Source: Eutrophocola salsuginis (lineage in GTDB: Bacteria; Pseudomonadota; Gammaproteobacteria; Pseudomonadales; Pseudohongiellaceae). From it: a stretch of 64,000 nucleotides of DNA. Position 1 is the stretch's first letter. Each line of letters begins with the position of its first letter. Shown piece by piece: positions 19,737 to 28,451 of the stretch. The DNA is taken from NCBI GenBank assembly GCA_038147195.1, contig JAYQTB010000004.1, positions 744,001 through 808,000 on the forward strand, given 5' to 3'. The position numbers and the translations under genes were made by a program. The notes under the pieces are model-generated. The model saw only the letters and a program-made list of their open reading frames with translations, made no database searches and was not told where the DNA came from.

Positions 19737-20228
19737 ATGAGCTATAAAACTATGGTGGGGTCCCTCGACTCCTATAATAAGGGCAGCATCGAGCTCAACG
19801 ATGATCTGAAGCATTACGCTTTTTCAAATATCTTTGAAATCTGCAACAACTCCAAGCCCTTTGAGCGCATCATGGTGGCATCAAATCTGGAATACTGCGC
19901 CGAGGTTGCCCGTGCTGAGGGCACTTCTCCTTGGTACAGGTGTCCACACGATGAATTCGCCATCGTCATGGACGGTGAAGTTGAATTCGAGTTTTACCAA
20001 CTGACTGAAGACGAGAAACCGGCTCATGAAGCTGGCGCCGAAATCATGCCGGGTAATCCCAAGGGCAAGCGCATGGGCAAAGTGACTGCGCGTCGCGGCC
20101 ACGAAGTCTTGTTGCCAAAGGGTTCTGCGTACCAGCTTAAGGCTTCCAAACCAAGTGTCGTACTTATCCAGACCTCGGCCGGGCCTGTCAGTGTGGAAAA
20201 ATGGTCTGAAATCTGCGTCCTGAAATAA
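19737..20228 (+). CDS. Hydroquinone 1,2-dioxygenase small subunit (PnpC/HqdA type)
   Basis: 163 residues, about 18 kDa, matching the small subunit of two-component hydroquinone dioxygenases. ATG 19737 is chosen over ATG 19713 because AAGGGGAA sits just before it. The protein is cupin-like: CPHDEFAIVMDGEVEFEFYQL, a GHEVLLPKGSAYQL turn and a C-terminal strand. The small subunit is thought to be structural, with the iron site in the large subunit. The large-subunit gene starts 58 bases downstream and a semialdehyde dehydrogenase follows, the same order as in p-nitrophenol/hydroquinone clusters. The assignment rests mainly on its partner, where metal ligands can be checked. Confidence 0.75.
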   Translation: MSYKTMVGSLDSYNKGSIELNDDLKHYAFSNIFEICNNSKPFERIMVASNLEYCAEVARAEGTSPWYRCPHDEFAIVMDGEVEFEFYQLTEDEKPAHEAGAEIMPGNPKGKRMGKVTARRGHEVLLPKGSAYQLKASKPSVVLIQTSAGPVSVEKWSEICVLK

Positions 20229-20286
20229 CGGATACAACCGCTTACTGCTTATTACTACTGCATACTACAAAGAGAGGAATGACCTC

Positions 20287-21294
20287 ATGAATAGTGAAGT
20301 GACATCGGAAAAAGTTTCCGTCATTGCATCCGAGCCAGATCCCGTACTGGGGTACCGGAGTTTCCAGTTCGGCGGATTTACATTCACCCGCGACGCTTAT
20401 TTCGTGCACGTGCACTGGCCGAAGGGTACCCACACCATCGAAGTGGACCGTTTCCTGCGTGCCATGGTGCGTGATATCGGTTGGGGCTTCTTCTACGGCT
20501 GGATATTCTTCGATGATGTATTCGGCACGCAAAACCATTACGGTACAGTCGATATCTATGCCGGTACCTACAGCAAGGGGCATCGTGACACAGGTGTGGA
20601 TTACCTGGAAACCTTTAACACCGACGACGTGCGTGTTGCCTTTGAAACAATTTCCAAGAACTGGATCAATGAAGGCTATGACCCGTTGAGCGCACCGCTT
20701 GAAACTGGTTCACCCCTGGGCGCCAAGCAGCAGGAGGCTGCCGGCCCGCTGATTCGCGGTTTCGAGCCGGCCCGTCGTATGCTGGGTCTGCCCGGTGACG
20801 TGCAACCGCGTTCGGATGAAACCGGTCACCCGATCAACCGTGCCTTTGCCGACCTGGAGTTTGACCAACCGGATATCGAAGTCGAGCCCGGTTTCGAAGA
20901 CCAGGTACATGCCTTCAACTTGTTTGATCATATCGCCCGTGCAGATGTCACCTGGAATCCGTCGTTCACCTCGATCACCCGCGCCTGTATCTGCTGTGTG
21001 ACCAGCGAGGAACATATGCTGCCGGTTATCCATGGCAACGACCGCAATGAGTGGTTCATCCAGCTGACCGACGAAATCCACTGGAATATCCAGGACAAGA
21101 ACACAGGTAACCCTCGTGGCCGTATCGTCATGAAGTCAGGGGACGTTTGTGCCATGCCGGCCGATATTCGTCACCAGGGTTATTCACCGAAGCGTTGCAT
21201 GCTGATGGTGCTGGAAAACGGCACCCCCGGCCTGGATGAAAAATACGCCAAGGGTGAACTGGAACCGTTCCCGATTACCGCCAGCCGCTGGTAA
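20287..21294 (+). CDS. Hydroquinone 1,2-dioxygenase large catalytic subunit (PnpD/HqdB type)
   Basis: 335 residues, about 38 kDa. It would cleave the hydroquinone ring with O2 and Fe(II), giving 4-hydroxymuconic semialdehyde. In the C-terminal cupin, His249, Asn251 and Glu255 (in VIHGNDRNEWF) and His296 (in ADIRHQGYS) keep the spacing I recall for the iron ligands of the PnpCD structure (His256, Asn258, Glu262, His303: +2, +6, +47). That exact match is the main evidence. AGAGAGG precedes ATG 20287. It follows the small subunit and is separated by a hairpin from the dehydrogenase gene. Accepted substrates, such as methylated or chlorinated hydroquinones, cannot be read from sequence. Confidence 0.82.
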   Translation: MNSEVTSEKVSVIASEPDPVLGYRSFQFGGFTFTRDAYFVHVHWPKGTHTIEVDRFLRAMVRDIGWGFFYGWIFFDDVFGTQNHYGTVDIYAGTYSKGHRDTGVDYLETFNTDDVRVAFETISKNWINEGYDPLSAPLETGSPLGAKQQEAAGPLIRGFEPARRMLGLPGDVQPRSDETGHPINRAFADLEFDQPDIEVEPGFEDQVHAFNLFDHIARADVTWNPSFTSITRACICCVTSEEHMLPVIHGNDRNEWFIQLTDEIHWNIQDKNTGNPRGRIVMKSGDVCAMPADIRHQGYSPKRCMLMVLENGTPGLDEKYAKGELEPFPITASRW

Positions 21295-21347
21295 TCCCAT
21301 GGAAAAAACCGGTGCCGTACTCTTTAAGGAGGGCGACACCAAATCCG

Positions 21348-21382
21348 AATCCGGCCTGTCTATTACAGGCCGGATTTGTTTC
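21348..21382 (+). terminator. Strong hairpin between dioxygenase and dehydrogenase genes
   Basis: A 12-bp perfect stem AATCCGGCCTGT/ACAGGCCGGATT (21348-21359, 21365-21376) with a 5-base loop, followed by TGTTTCT. It sits 54 bases after pnpD and 45 bases before the dehydrogenase start. The T-run is weak, so it could be a leaky terminator that lowers dehydrogenase expression or an mRNA-stabilising stem. Confidence 0.65.
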
Positions 21383-21420
21383 TGGAGCTAGATCCGCAAC
21401 AAACGCAAGGTAACCGCATT

Positions 21421-22902
21421 ATGGCCGAAGCAAAATTCCCCACACAGCTTTTCATCAACAACGAATTCGTCGACGCCGCCGATGGCGGAACCTTTGAAGT
21501 ATTCAATCCCTATGACAACTCCCTGCTGGCCAATGTCAGTGAAGCCAAGCACGAGGACATCGACCGGGCCGTAAAAGCTGCCCGCGATGCATTTCCGGCC
21601 TGGGCTAACATGTCGCCCTCTGACCGCGGCGTCCTGATTGGCAAGCTTGCCGATGCCATTGAGAAGGATCGTGACAACATCGCTCTGATAGAATCTCTGG
21701 ACACCGGCCACCCGATTCGCGATACACACAATCTGGATGTCATGCGCACTGTGGCCACCTATCGATACTTTGCCGGCATGCCTGACAAGAACGAGGGCAC
21801 GGTGATACCGGTAGATACCGGGTTCCTGAACTACGTACAACGTGTACCGATCGGTGTGGTGGGGCAGATCGTGCCCTGGAACTTCCCGCTGATGTTCACC
21901 AGCTGGAAATTAGGGCCTGCGCTGGCCGCAGGCAATACTGTTGTCATGAAGCAAGCGGAACTGACACCGCTGTCGACATTGCGTGTGGCAGAACTGGCCC
22001 GTGAAGCTGGTTTTCCGCCGGGTGTCATTAATGTCGTGCCGGGTTTTGGACATACAGCCGGCCAGTACATGGCGGAACACCCGGGAATAGATAAGATTTC
22101 ATTCACCGGATCGACAGTGACCGGCCGCAAAATCGTCGAAGCCTCGGCGGGCAACCTAAAACGCCTGCAACTGGAACTTGGCGGCAAGGGCGCCAATATC
22201 GTCTTCGAGGACGCCAACATCGACGCCGCCGTAGGTGGCTCAGCCTTTGCCATCTTTCACAATCAGGGCCAGGCCTGTATTGCTGGTTCCCGCCTGATGC
22301 TGCACGAAAGCATTGCGGAACAATTCCTGGAGAAATTCAGGGCGCTGGCGGCATCCATAAAGCAGGGGAATCCGCTGGATCCGACCACCGAGATGGGTCC
22401 GCTGACCTCGAAGATGCACCAGGAGCGCGTGCTCAGTTTCTGCGACGTTGCGAAGGAGCAGGGCGGTGAGATTCTTCTCGGTGGCAGGCAGCCGGACGAC
22501 CCGGCGTTGCAGAAAGGTTGCTTCGTGTTACCGACAATCGTCAAGGCCAAGACTTCCTCGGACCGGGTTTGCCGGGAAGAAGTGTTCGGTCCCTTCGTCG
22601 TGGTTTCCACCTTCAAGTCTGACGATGAAGTACTGGCACAGGCCAATGACAGTATTTATGGATTGGGTGGCGGATTATGGACTAACAACCTGTCCCGCGC
22701 CCATAAGGTAGCACGGGCCATGGAATCCGGGATGGTGTGGATCAACTGCTACAAGCGTTTCCATCCAGGTTCTCCCTTCGGCGGTATTAAAGATTCTGGC
22801 TACGGTCGTGAAATGGGTCACTTTGCCATGCATGAGTACACCGAACCGAAATCTGTTTGGGTGAATTTCGACGCCAAGATTCCACCTTTCTATCCCCGTT
22901 GA
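21421..22902 (+). CDS. Aldehyde dehydrogenase, probable 4-hydroxymuconic semialdehyde dehydrogenase (PnpE type)
   Basis: 493 residues from ATG 21421; a longer frame from 21376 overlaps the hairpin region and is rejected. NAD(P)-aldehyde dehydrogenase signatures: PWNFPL, FTGSTVTGRKI, catalytic Glu252 in LELGGKGAN and nucleophile Cys286 in NQGQACIAGSRL, then EEVFGPF. Its position right after both dioxygenase subunits suggests it oxidises the ring-cleavage product to maleylacetate, as PnpE does. The next enzyme, maleylacetate reductase, is not in the window. By sequence alone other aldehydes are possible. Confidence 0.8.
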   Translation: MAEAKFPTQLFINNEFVDAADGGTFEVFNPYDNSLLANVSEAKHEDIDRAVKAARDAFPAWANMSPSDRGVLIGKLADAIEKDRDNIALIESLDTGHPIRDTHNLDVMRTVATYRYFAGMPDKNEGTVIPVDTGFLNYVQRVPIGVVGQIVPWNFPLMFTSWKLGPALAAGNTVVMKQAELTPLSTLRVAELAREAGFPPGVINVVPGFGHTAGQYMAEHPGIDKISFTGSTVTGRKIVEASAGNLKRLQLELGGKGANIVFEDANIDAAVGGSAFAIFHNQGQACIAGSRLMLHESIAEQFLEKFRALAASIKQGNPLDPTTEMGPLTSKMHQERVLSFCDVAKEQGGEILLGGRQPDDPALQKGCFVLPTIVKAKTSSDRVCREEVFGPFVVVSTFKSDDEVLAQANDSIYGLGGGLWTNNLSRAHKVARAMESGMVWINCYKRFHPGSPFGGIKDSGYGREMGHFAMHEYTEPKSVWVNFDAKIPPFYPR

Positions 22903-22912
22903 GCAGTCGCGC

Positions 22913-23542
22913 ATGGGCCTGAAAGTTATCGGGGCGGGTCTTGGGCGAACCGGGACGATGTCACTGAAAATCGCCCTGGAAAAACTGCTGGGGGGTCCGT
23001 GTTACCACATGGCGGAACTGTTCGGGCATCTCGAGGCACATACGCCCCTGTGGCGTGCCGCTGCCCGGGGAGAAGCTGTCGACTGGGGCAAGGTATTTGA
23101 TGGCTATGTCGCCGCAGTAGATGAGCCGGCATCCACCCAGTGGCAATCCATCACACGCTTTTACCCGGATGCCCTGGTCATCCTGTCCGTACGTGATCCC
23201 GAGAAGTGGTGGAAGAGCGCCAGTGATACTATTTTCCAGGTGACCGGTCAGTCCCGAGAGGGGTTGAGTCCGGCCCGGCTTGCCTGGCTAGATATGATCG
23301 ATGAGATCTATAAGACACTTTATCCAATGGGTAATACAAACGCCGAATCGGCCAAGGCGGCTTTCGAAGCACATATCGATCGTGTGAAGTCAGTAATTCC
23401 CGCGGCGCGACTCCTCGTGTGGGACGTCAGCCAGGGCTGGGATCCAATTTGTGCCGCACTTGGGTTGCCGGTTCCGGACGAGCCATTCCCTGCCACTAAT
23501 TCCACGGCGGAGTTCAAAGCCCGCCCGCGCAAGTCGATTTGA
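22913..23542 (+). CDS. Sulfotransferase family protein
   Basis: 209 residues, starting 10 bases after the dehydrogenase stop. The N-terminal GLGRTGTMSLKIAL (9-22) is the PAPS 5'-phosphate-binding loop of the sulfotransferase fold. Later segments FYPDALVILSVRDPEKWWKS (3'-phosphosulfate-binding region) and LVWDVSQGWDPICAALGLPVPDEPFP agree with the small, eukaryote-like bacterial sulfotransferase family. The substrate is unknown. Its place between a phenol ring-cleavage operon and a TauE/SafE exporter raises the possibility that it sulfates a phenolic compound, but that is inference. Confidence 0.75.
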   Translation: MGLKVIGAGLGRTGTMSLKIALEKLLGGPCYHMAELFGHLEAHTPLWRAAARGEAVDWGKVFDGYVAAVDEPASTQWQSITRFYPDALVILSVRDPEKWWKSASDTIFQVTGQSREGLSPARLAWLDMIDEIYKTLYPMGNTNAESAKAAFEAHIDRVKSVIPAARLLVWDVSQGWDPICAALGLPVPDEPFPATNSTAEFKARPRKSI

Positions 23543-23546
23543 CCCG

Positions 23547-24287
23547 ATGATCGCCTTCTTGGATATTTCCCTGCTGGATTTCTGCCTGGCTGTTTTCATT
23601 GTTGCCATCGGTACGGCCATCCAGGCATCCATTGGTTTCGGTGTGGCCCTGGTGGCAGCCCCCATACTGCTTCTGATTAATCGGAATCTGGTGCCCGGTC
23701 CATTGATTGCCGCAGCGCTCTTCTTGGTGATCTGGATGGCGTATTCGGACCGGCATGCCATCAACATGAGCCATTTCAAGGTGGCGATCATAGGCAGGAT
23801 AGTTGGCACCATACCAGCGGCCTTTCTTATCGGCTCGGTATCGGCAGTGACTTTCGACATAGTCTTCGGCAGCCTGGTACTGATGGCGGTGGTCATGAGC
23901 CTTATCCATACCAATATTCAGGTAACACCGCGCAATTTATTTCTAGCCACCATCGCTGCGGGGTTCATGAGCACCATTTCGTCGATCGGCGGACCACCTC
24001 AGGCGCTGGTTTACCAGAATGCTCTGGGCGCGGAATTACGTGCGAATCTCTCGGTATTGTTTGCCATGGGCTGCGCCATCTCACTGTTAGCCCTGTCACT
24101 GGTCGGTCGTTTTCATTTGCAGGACATCCTGTACAGCCTCATGCTGTTCGTGGGCGTGGTGATTGGAAAGGTTTGTTCAGGTCCCCTGAAACGCCAGATC
24201 GACCGCCACACCGCACGACCTTTTCTGCTGGGGTTATGTGGCTTGTCGTCCCTGCTGGTACTGATCAGGGCAGCGCTTAGTCTGTGA
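23547..24287 (+). CDS. TauE/SafE family membrane transporter
   Basis: 246 residues from ATG 23547, four bases after the sulfotransferase stop; a longer frame from 23451 overlaps that gene and is rejected. Very hydrophobic with about eight membrane segments and the family repeats: ASIGFGVALVAAPILLLINRNLVPGP in the first half and ISSIGGPPQALVYQN in the second. TauE/SafE proteins export sulfite, sulfoacetate or other organic anions. Tight linkage to the sulfotransferase suggests export or uptake of a sulfur-containing or aromatic anion. Its 3' end overlaps the convergent GTPase gene by 11 bases. Confidence 0.85.
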   Translation: MIAFLDISLLDFCLAVFIVAIGTAIQASIGFGVALVAAPILLLINRNLVPGPLIAAALFLVIWMAYSDRHAINMSHFKVAIIGRIVGTIPAAFLIGSVSAVTFDIVFGSLVLMAVVMSLIHTNIQVTPRNLFLATIAAGFMSTISSIGGPPQALVYQNALGAELRANLSVLFAMGCAISLLALSLVGRFHLQDILYSLMLFVGVVIGKVCSGPLKRQIDRHTARPFLLGLCGLSSLLVLIRAALSL

Positions 24288-25140
24288 TGTCTATATTTGG
24301 CAGAGACGATTCCTGTACAGGAATGTCTTCGGGTATCTCCAGAGTAAGCAATCCCAGCTTACCTGAGCGCAGGTCACTCAGCAGCACTTCCCCGGCCTTG
24401 TTGTAATCGACGCCCCCCCTGACTAGGCAGCCGCGTCGACTGCCGATCTGTTCAAGAATTTGCAAGGGTTCGGCTTCCAGTGAATCCAGTTGGTAACGGG
24501 AGAGCAGGGAATCGGGGTAGCGTTTCCTGAGGAAGGCGATGACAAACAGGGCGATATCCTCAAACTCGATCGCAGTGTTCTTGATGGCGCCCGTGACTGC
24601 TAGGCGATAGGCAGATTCCTGGTTCTCTATTTTCGGCCAGAGGATGCCCGGGGTATCGAGGATGGTGATATTGTCATCCAGCATAATCTGCTGCTGGCCC
24701 TTGGTGACAGCCGGCTCGTTACCCGTTTTGGCAATTTTTCTACCAGCTAGGACATTGATAAGCGTTGATTTGCCGGCGTTGGGAATACCGACTGTCATTA
24801 GTCGAAACGGTGGCCGTGTGTTAGCCTGCAGCGACGAAAAATGGTGAATGACCTGCTGGCGCAGGTTGCCTGGGTCCTTGCCGCAAACTGCCATGGCCGA
24901 AGTACCCTGGTCGGCGTAGTACTGCAGCCATACTCGGTTCAATTTAGGGTCGGCTAGGTCGGATTTGTTCAGCAGTTTCAGGATCGGCTTGTCATCGGCC
25001 AGTTCGTGGAGCAGGGGATTTTCACTGGAATAGGGCAGGCGAGCGTCTACCACTTCCAGTATGGCGTGGACTTTTTTCAGTGCGTGTATAATCTCTTTTC
25101 GGGCCTTGTTCATGTGGCCCGGATACCAGCCAATAACCAT
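24277..25140 (-). CDS. ylqF: Ribosome biogenesis GTPase YlqF/RbgA
   Basis: 287 residues. Circularly permuted GTPase: G4 NKSD (58-61) precedes G1 GIPNAGKST (118-126) and G3 DTPG (162-165). The N-terminal GWYPGHMNKA is typical of YlqF/RbgA, followed by a C-terminal helical RNA-binding region. In Bacillus it is needed for late 50S subunit assembly; the role in gammaproteobacteria is less clear. It is divergent from bolA (54 bases between starts). The minus-strand start at 25140 is the first ATG and gives the expected length. Confidence 0.9.
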   Translation of the reverse strand: MVIGWYPGHMNKARKEIIHALKKVHAILEVVDARLPYSSENPLLHELADDKPILKLLNKSDLADPKLNRVWLQYYADQGTSAMAVCGKDPGNLRQQVIHHFSSLQANTRPPFRLMTVGIPNAGKSTLINVLAGRKIAKTGNEPAVTKGQQQIMLDDNITILDTPGILWPKIENQESAYRLAVTGAIKNTAIEFEDIALFVIAFLRKRYPDSLLSRYQLDSLEAEPLQILEQIGSRRGCLVRGGVDYNKAGEVLLSDLRSGKLGLLTLEIPEDIPVQESSLPNIDITD

Positions 25141-25194
25141 GACGACTCCTTGTAGCAGGTCGTCATTGTCTCAGAAAAGGAGTACGGCGTCGTC

Positions 25195-25500
25195 GTGAGC
25201 GTCGAGAGTGACATTAAGGAGAAACTGTCTGAGGCTTTCCGGCCTGTGCACCTGGAGCTCTTCAACGAGAGCCACATGCATGCTGGACCGGCCACAGATT
25301 CCCATTTCAAACTGGTGCTGGTCGCCGGTCAGCTTGACGGCTTGACTGCGGTAAAACGGCACCGGGCTGTGTATAGGGTTCTGTCCGACGAACTGGCCGG
25401 ACCGGTGCACGCACTGGCCTTGCACCTGTATTCCCCGGCTGAATGGGAACGGCACCAGGGTGTACCTGCTTCTCCGTTATGTTCCGGCAAAAACAAGTGA
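25195..25500 (+). CDS. bolA: BolA family protein
   Basis: 101 residues starting at GTG 25195. The whole protein is one BolA domain: PVHLELFNESHMHAGP, DSHFKLVLV, the RHRAVYRVL helix and a VHALALHLYSPAEWE end, including the conserved histidine of the RHR motif. BolA proteins bind monothiol glutaredoxins through a shared [2Fe-2S] cluster and affect cell shape and biofilm genes. GTG is chosen because no in-frame ATG precedes the conserved domain. The divergent GTPase gene lies 54 bases upstream. Confidence 0.9.
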   Translation: MSVESDIKEKLSEAFRPVHLELFNESHMHAGPATDSHFKLVLVAGQLDGLTAVKRHRAVYRVLSDELAGPVHALALHLYSPAEWERHQGVPASPLCSGKNK

Positions 25501-25617
25501 AAACAATAAGATAAGGAATTTAGGAGGCTCCCCGACCGATTACCGGAAATTTATAGTTGCTGAAGCGGGTCAATCTCCTGTGTTAATATTTCACCGCTGG
25601 AATCGAGCATCTAATCT

Positions 25618-26436
25618 ATGAAAACAGACTGGAAATCAGCCAATCCCCCCATCACCCTCTGCCTCATCCTGTTTCTCGTTTTTCTGCCGGCGCTGTTCCT
25701 GACAAAAAAGCATATCGTTGAACCAATCATCGATATTCCCGAAATCAAAGAGCCAGTGCCGAACGAAATGCCGGACTTTGGCAGCATCCTTAATATTGAT
25801 CAAAAGAAGCAGGAATTTTTTGACTTCGTCGAACCCTACATCGATGAGGTGAACGCCCAGATCATGGAACAACGCAGTCGCATTGAGGAAATCCGGGAGA
25901 AGGTGATTGTAGGCGAGGCGCTCAGCGGCAGTGATTTACGCTACCTGTCCTCGATGGCGGAGCAGTACGAGATGGAAGTTGACGATTATACCAGCATGGA
26001 GTTTCTCAACGTTCTACTGCGTCGAGTAGACAAGATTCCTGCCTCACTGGCCCTGGCACAAGCCGCCAACGAATCGGCCTGGGGAACTTCCCGTTTTGCC
26101 CAGGATGGCAACAACTTCTTCGGTCAGTGGTGTTATTCCGATGGGTGCGGCATTGTGCCGAGCCAGCGCAGGGAGGGGGACAGTCATGAAGTGAAGAGTT
26201 TCGAGTCGGTCCGGGATTCTGTCCAGGCCTATATCCACAATCTCAATACCTTCCCGAGTTATCAGATGCTGCGCCGGATCAGGCAGCAATTGCGCCAGCA
26301 GAACCGCCCGATCGACGGGGTAGCACTAGCAGACGGACTGGAAAGCTACTCTTCGCGTGGACTGGATTACATCGAGGAGGTGCGAAACATGATCTACTCG
26401 AATAACCTGCTGGCCCGGGACAACCACGCCCTCTGA
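25618..26436 (+). CDS. Bax-like glucosaminidase domain protein
   Basis: 272 residues. The N-terminal membrane anchor (about 11-29) is followed by a charged helical stretch (60-120), then a glucosaminidase domain (glycoside hydrolase 73 type). That domain has catalytic-type Glu152 in LAQAANESAWGTSRFA, GNNFFGQWC, and FESVRDSVQAYIHNLNTFPSY. It resembles E. coli Bax, a periplasmic peptidoglycan hydrolase of unclear role. It ends next to the convergent deacetylase gene, with the two stop codons adjoining. It would act on peptidoglycan from the periplasmic face of the inner membrane. Confidence 0.85.
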   Translation: MKTDWKSANPPITLCLILFLVFLPALFLTKKHIVEPIIDIPEIKEPVPNEMPDFGSILNIDQKKQEFFDFVEPYIDEVNAQIMEQRSRIEEIREKVIVGEALSGSDLRYLSSMAEQYEMEVDDYTSMEFLNVLLRRVDKIPASLALAQAANESAWGTSRFAQDGNNFFGQWCYSDGCGIVPSQRREGDSHEVKSFESVRDSVQAYIHNLNTFPSYQMLRRIRQQLRQQNRPIDGVALADGLESYSSRGLDYIEEVRNMIYSNNLLARDNHAL

Positions 26437-27513
26437 TTATTCCCCGATTGTGGGATTCACCCAGGGAATCGAATACCAGTAATAACGCCCGTTCCTGCCG
26501 GGTGCCGTACAGTTGTAGCGAAAGCGGCGACTGCGGTTATCGATGTGCGTGCTTACCCTGAATATTTTTTCTGCCCTGTCTTCGTTGGCCACATTGATGG
26601 CTTCGTTGTTGTTGAAACATACAAGTTGGTCGATGCCCTCCTGATCGTTGGCGAAATCCAGCGCGGCGCTTGGCATTGATGAATTCGTAACAGGGTTGTC
26701 AGGCTGTCGAGCATCCAGGGTGAATGCCAGGCTCTGGACTTTGGTCGGGTAAGTATTCATGGAGGCGTAGATACCAGAGAGGGGGAACCGCGGCAGGGCG
26801 CTGAAGTCCGAACTGGCGTTGATGGGTCCCGAGTGCTGGGCGATACCTGTGAAACCTAATTCGCGAACCAGCGCTTGGATCTGTGAATTGTATTCACCAT
26901 AAGGGTAGGCCAGAAGGCGGTGATTTTGCCCGGTTTGCTCCAAGATCATACGTTCGGCATCAACGATTTCCCGGCGCACACCATCGAGCCATGCATTGTC
27001 GGATTGTTCCGGCGTCCGTTCCAGCAGGTAGGGGTGGCTCACCGTATGATTGGCAATTGTTGCTCCTGCTTCTGCCATCTCTCTGATCTGTTGCCAGGTT
27101 GCATAGAGGCGATCATTGCTACCGACAAGCCCCGTTGTCACGAATACCGTGAAAGGCCAGCCATGGTCTCGGAGCACCGGCAGGGCGACTTCGTAAACGG
27201 AGGTATAGCCATCATCGAAGGTGATGACGGCGCTGCGATTCGGCAATGAGGACCCCGTCGATAATGCCGCAACCACCTGTTCCAGGGGCAGGATGGTGAA
27301 ACCGTTGTCAGCTAGGTAGCGCATATGGGTTGTGAAAGCCTCGGGGCTTAGGCTGGTTACCGGAGGCGTCGAGGTGCTGACGTGGTGATACTGAAGTATG
27401 ACCGCCTGGTTTTCATTCTGGGCTAGGGCGGCAGGGGCGAAAACTAGGGTAAATAATATGGCCGGCAGGATGCGAAAAAATGCGGGAAATTGCACGAGGG
27501 CGCTCAATGGCAA
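26437..27513 (-). CDS. Secreted polysaccharide deacetylase (NodB domain)
   Basis: 358 residues with a signal peptide ending at about residue 31 (PAALAQ). NodB homology: ILQYHHVS start, Asp100-Asp101 in ITFDDGYTS, metal His156 and His160 in NHTVSHP, and YPYGEYN. This places it in carbohydrate esterase family 4, removing N-acetyl groups from a polysaccharide in the periplasm or outside the cell. The C-terminal third (about 260-358) is a separate domain with no family I recognise. Homologues act in biofilm polysaccharide, peptidoglycan or chitin modification; the target here is unknown. Divergent from ttcA with 52 bases between starts. Confidence 0.85.
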   Translation of the reverse strand: MPLSALVQFPAFFRILPAILFTLVFAPAALAQNENQAVILQYHHVSTSTPPVTSLSPEAFTTHMRYLADNGFTILPLEQVVAALSTGSSLPNRSAVITFDDGYTSVYEVALPVLRDHGWPFTVFVTTGLVGSNDRLYATWQQIREMAEAGATIANHTVSHPYLLERTPEQSDNAWLDGVRREIVDAERMILEQTGQNHRLLAYPYGEYNSQIQALVRELGFTGIAQHSGPINASSDFSALPRFPLSGIYASMNTYPTKVQSLAFTLDARQPDNPVTNSSMPSAALDFANDQEGIDQLVCFNNNEAINVANEDRAEKIFRVSTHIDNRSRRFRYNCTAPGRNGRYYWYSIPWVNPTIGE

Positions 27514-27565
27514 TTAGACAAGCCAAGAATTATACTGTCGACCTTTTCGCCAGACCACTAACTCC

Positions 27566-28408
27566 ATGACTGATTTACGCAAGAAAGCCTTTAACCTGAG
27601 TCGCCTGCAGAAGAACCTGCGGCGCGAAACCGGGCGAGCCATTGCCGATTACAAGATGATTAGGGACGGTGACTTGGTCATGGCGTGCCTGTCCGGGGGC
27701 AAGGATTCGTATGTCATGCTAGATATACTGCGCAACATGCAGAAGCATGCGCCGATCCGCTTTGACCTCGTGGCTGTAAATCTCGACCAGAAGCAGCCTG
27801 GCTTTCCCGAACATGTACTACCCGAGTACCTGTCATCGATCGGCGTCGACTACCACATCTTGGAGAAGGATACGTATTCCGTCGTCCTGGAGAAGACCGA
27901 GCCCGGCAAAACCTATTGCGGACTCTGTTCCAGGTTGCGCCGTGGCAACCTCTATTCCTTCGCTGAAAAAATCGGTGCCACCAAGATCGCGCTCGGTCAT
28001 CACCGCAACGACATCATGGAAACCCTGTTTCTGAACATGTTCTTCGGTGGCAAGATGAAAGCCATGCCGCCTAAACTGTTAAGCGATGACAGGAAGCACA
28101 TCGTTATACGACCGCTGGCGTATTGCAAAGAAGAGGAAATCGCCAAGTTCGCCGAATTGAAGCAGTTCCCGATCATTCCTTGTAATCTTTGCGGTACCCA
28201 GGAAAACATGCAGCGGCAGGCAATTAAGAAGATGCTGAACGATTGGGGCAGGCAGTATCCGGGTCGTCTTGACGTGCTTTTCAGGAGCATTACCAACGTG
28301 GCTCCTTCTCACTTGCTGGATACCGGGCTTTACGATTTCCATTCTCTGGAAGAGCAGCGTGAGGCAGTATCTTCTCCGATAGACCGAGTCAATGTCATCA
28401 ATCTGTGA
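27566..28408 (+). CDS. ttcA: tRNA 2-thiocytidine(32) synthetase TtcA
   Basis: 280 residues. N-type ATP pyrophosphatase PP-loop SGGKDS (43-48), two CxxC pairs (CGLC in YCGLCSRLRRG; CNLC in IPCNLCGTQ) that hold an Fe-S cluster, and the LGHHRNDIMETLFLNMF segment. TtcA thiolates cytidine 32 in some tRNAs. The tusA gene follows 43 bases downstream, so sulfur transfer to tRNA may be co-expressed, although TusA classically serves MnmA rather than TtcA. Starts at ATG 27566, divergent from the deacetylase. Confidence 0.95.
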   Translation: MTDLRKKAFNLSRLQKNLRRETGRAIADYKMIRDGDLVMACLSGGKDSYVMLDILRNMQKHAPIRFDLVAVNLDQKQPGFPEHVLPEYLSSIGVDYHILEKDTYSVVLEKTEPGKTYCGLCSRLRRGNLYSFAEKIGATKIALGHHRNDIMETLFLNMFFGGKMKAMPPKLLSDDRKHIVIRPLAYCKEEEIAKFAELKQFPIIPCNLCGTQENMQRQAIKKMLNDWGRQYPGRLDVLFRSITNVAPSHLLDTGLYDFHSLEEQREAVSSPIDRVNVINL

Positions 28409-28451
28409 AACGGGTTGATTGACACATCGGCAATAACTAGCGGTCAGAGAA

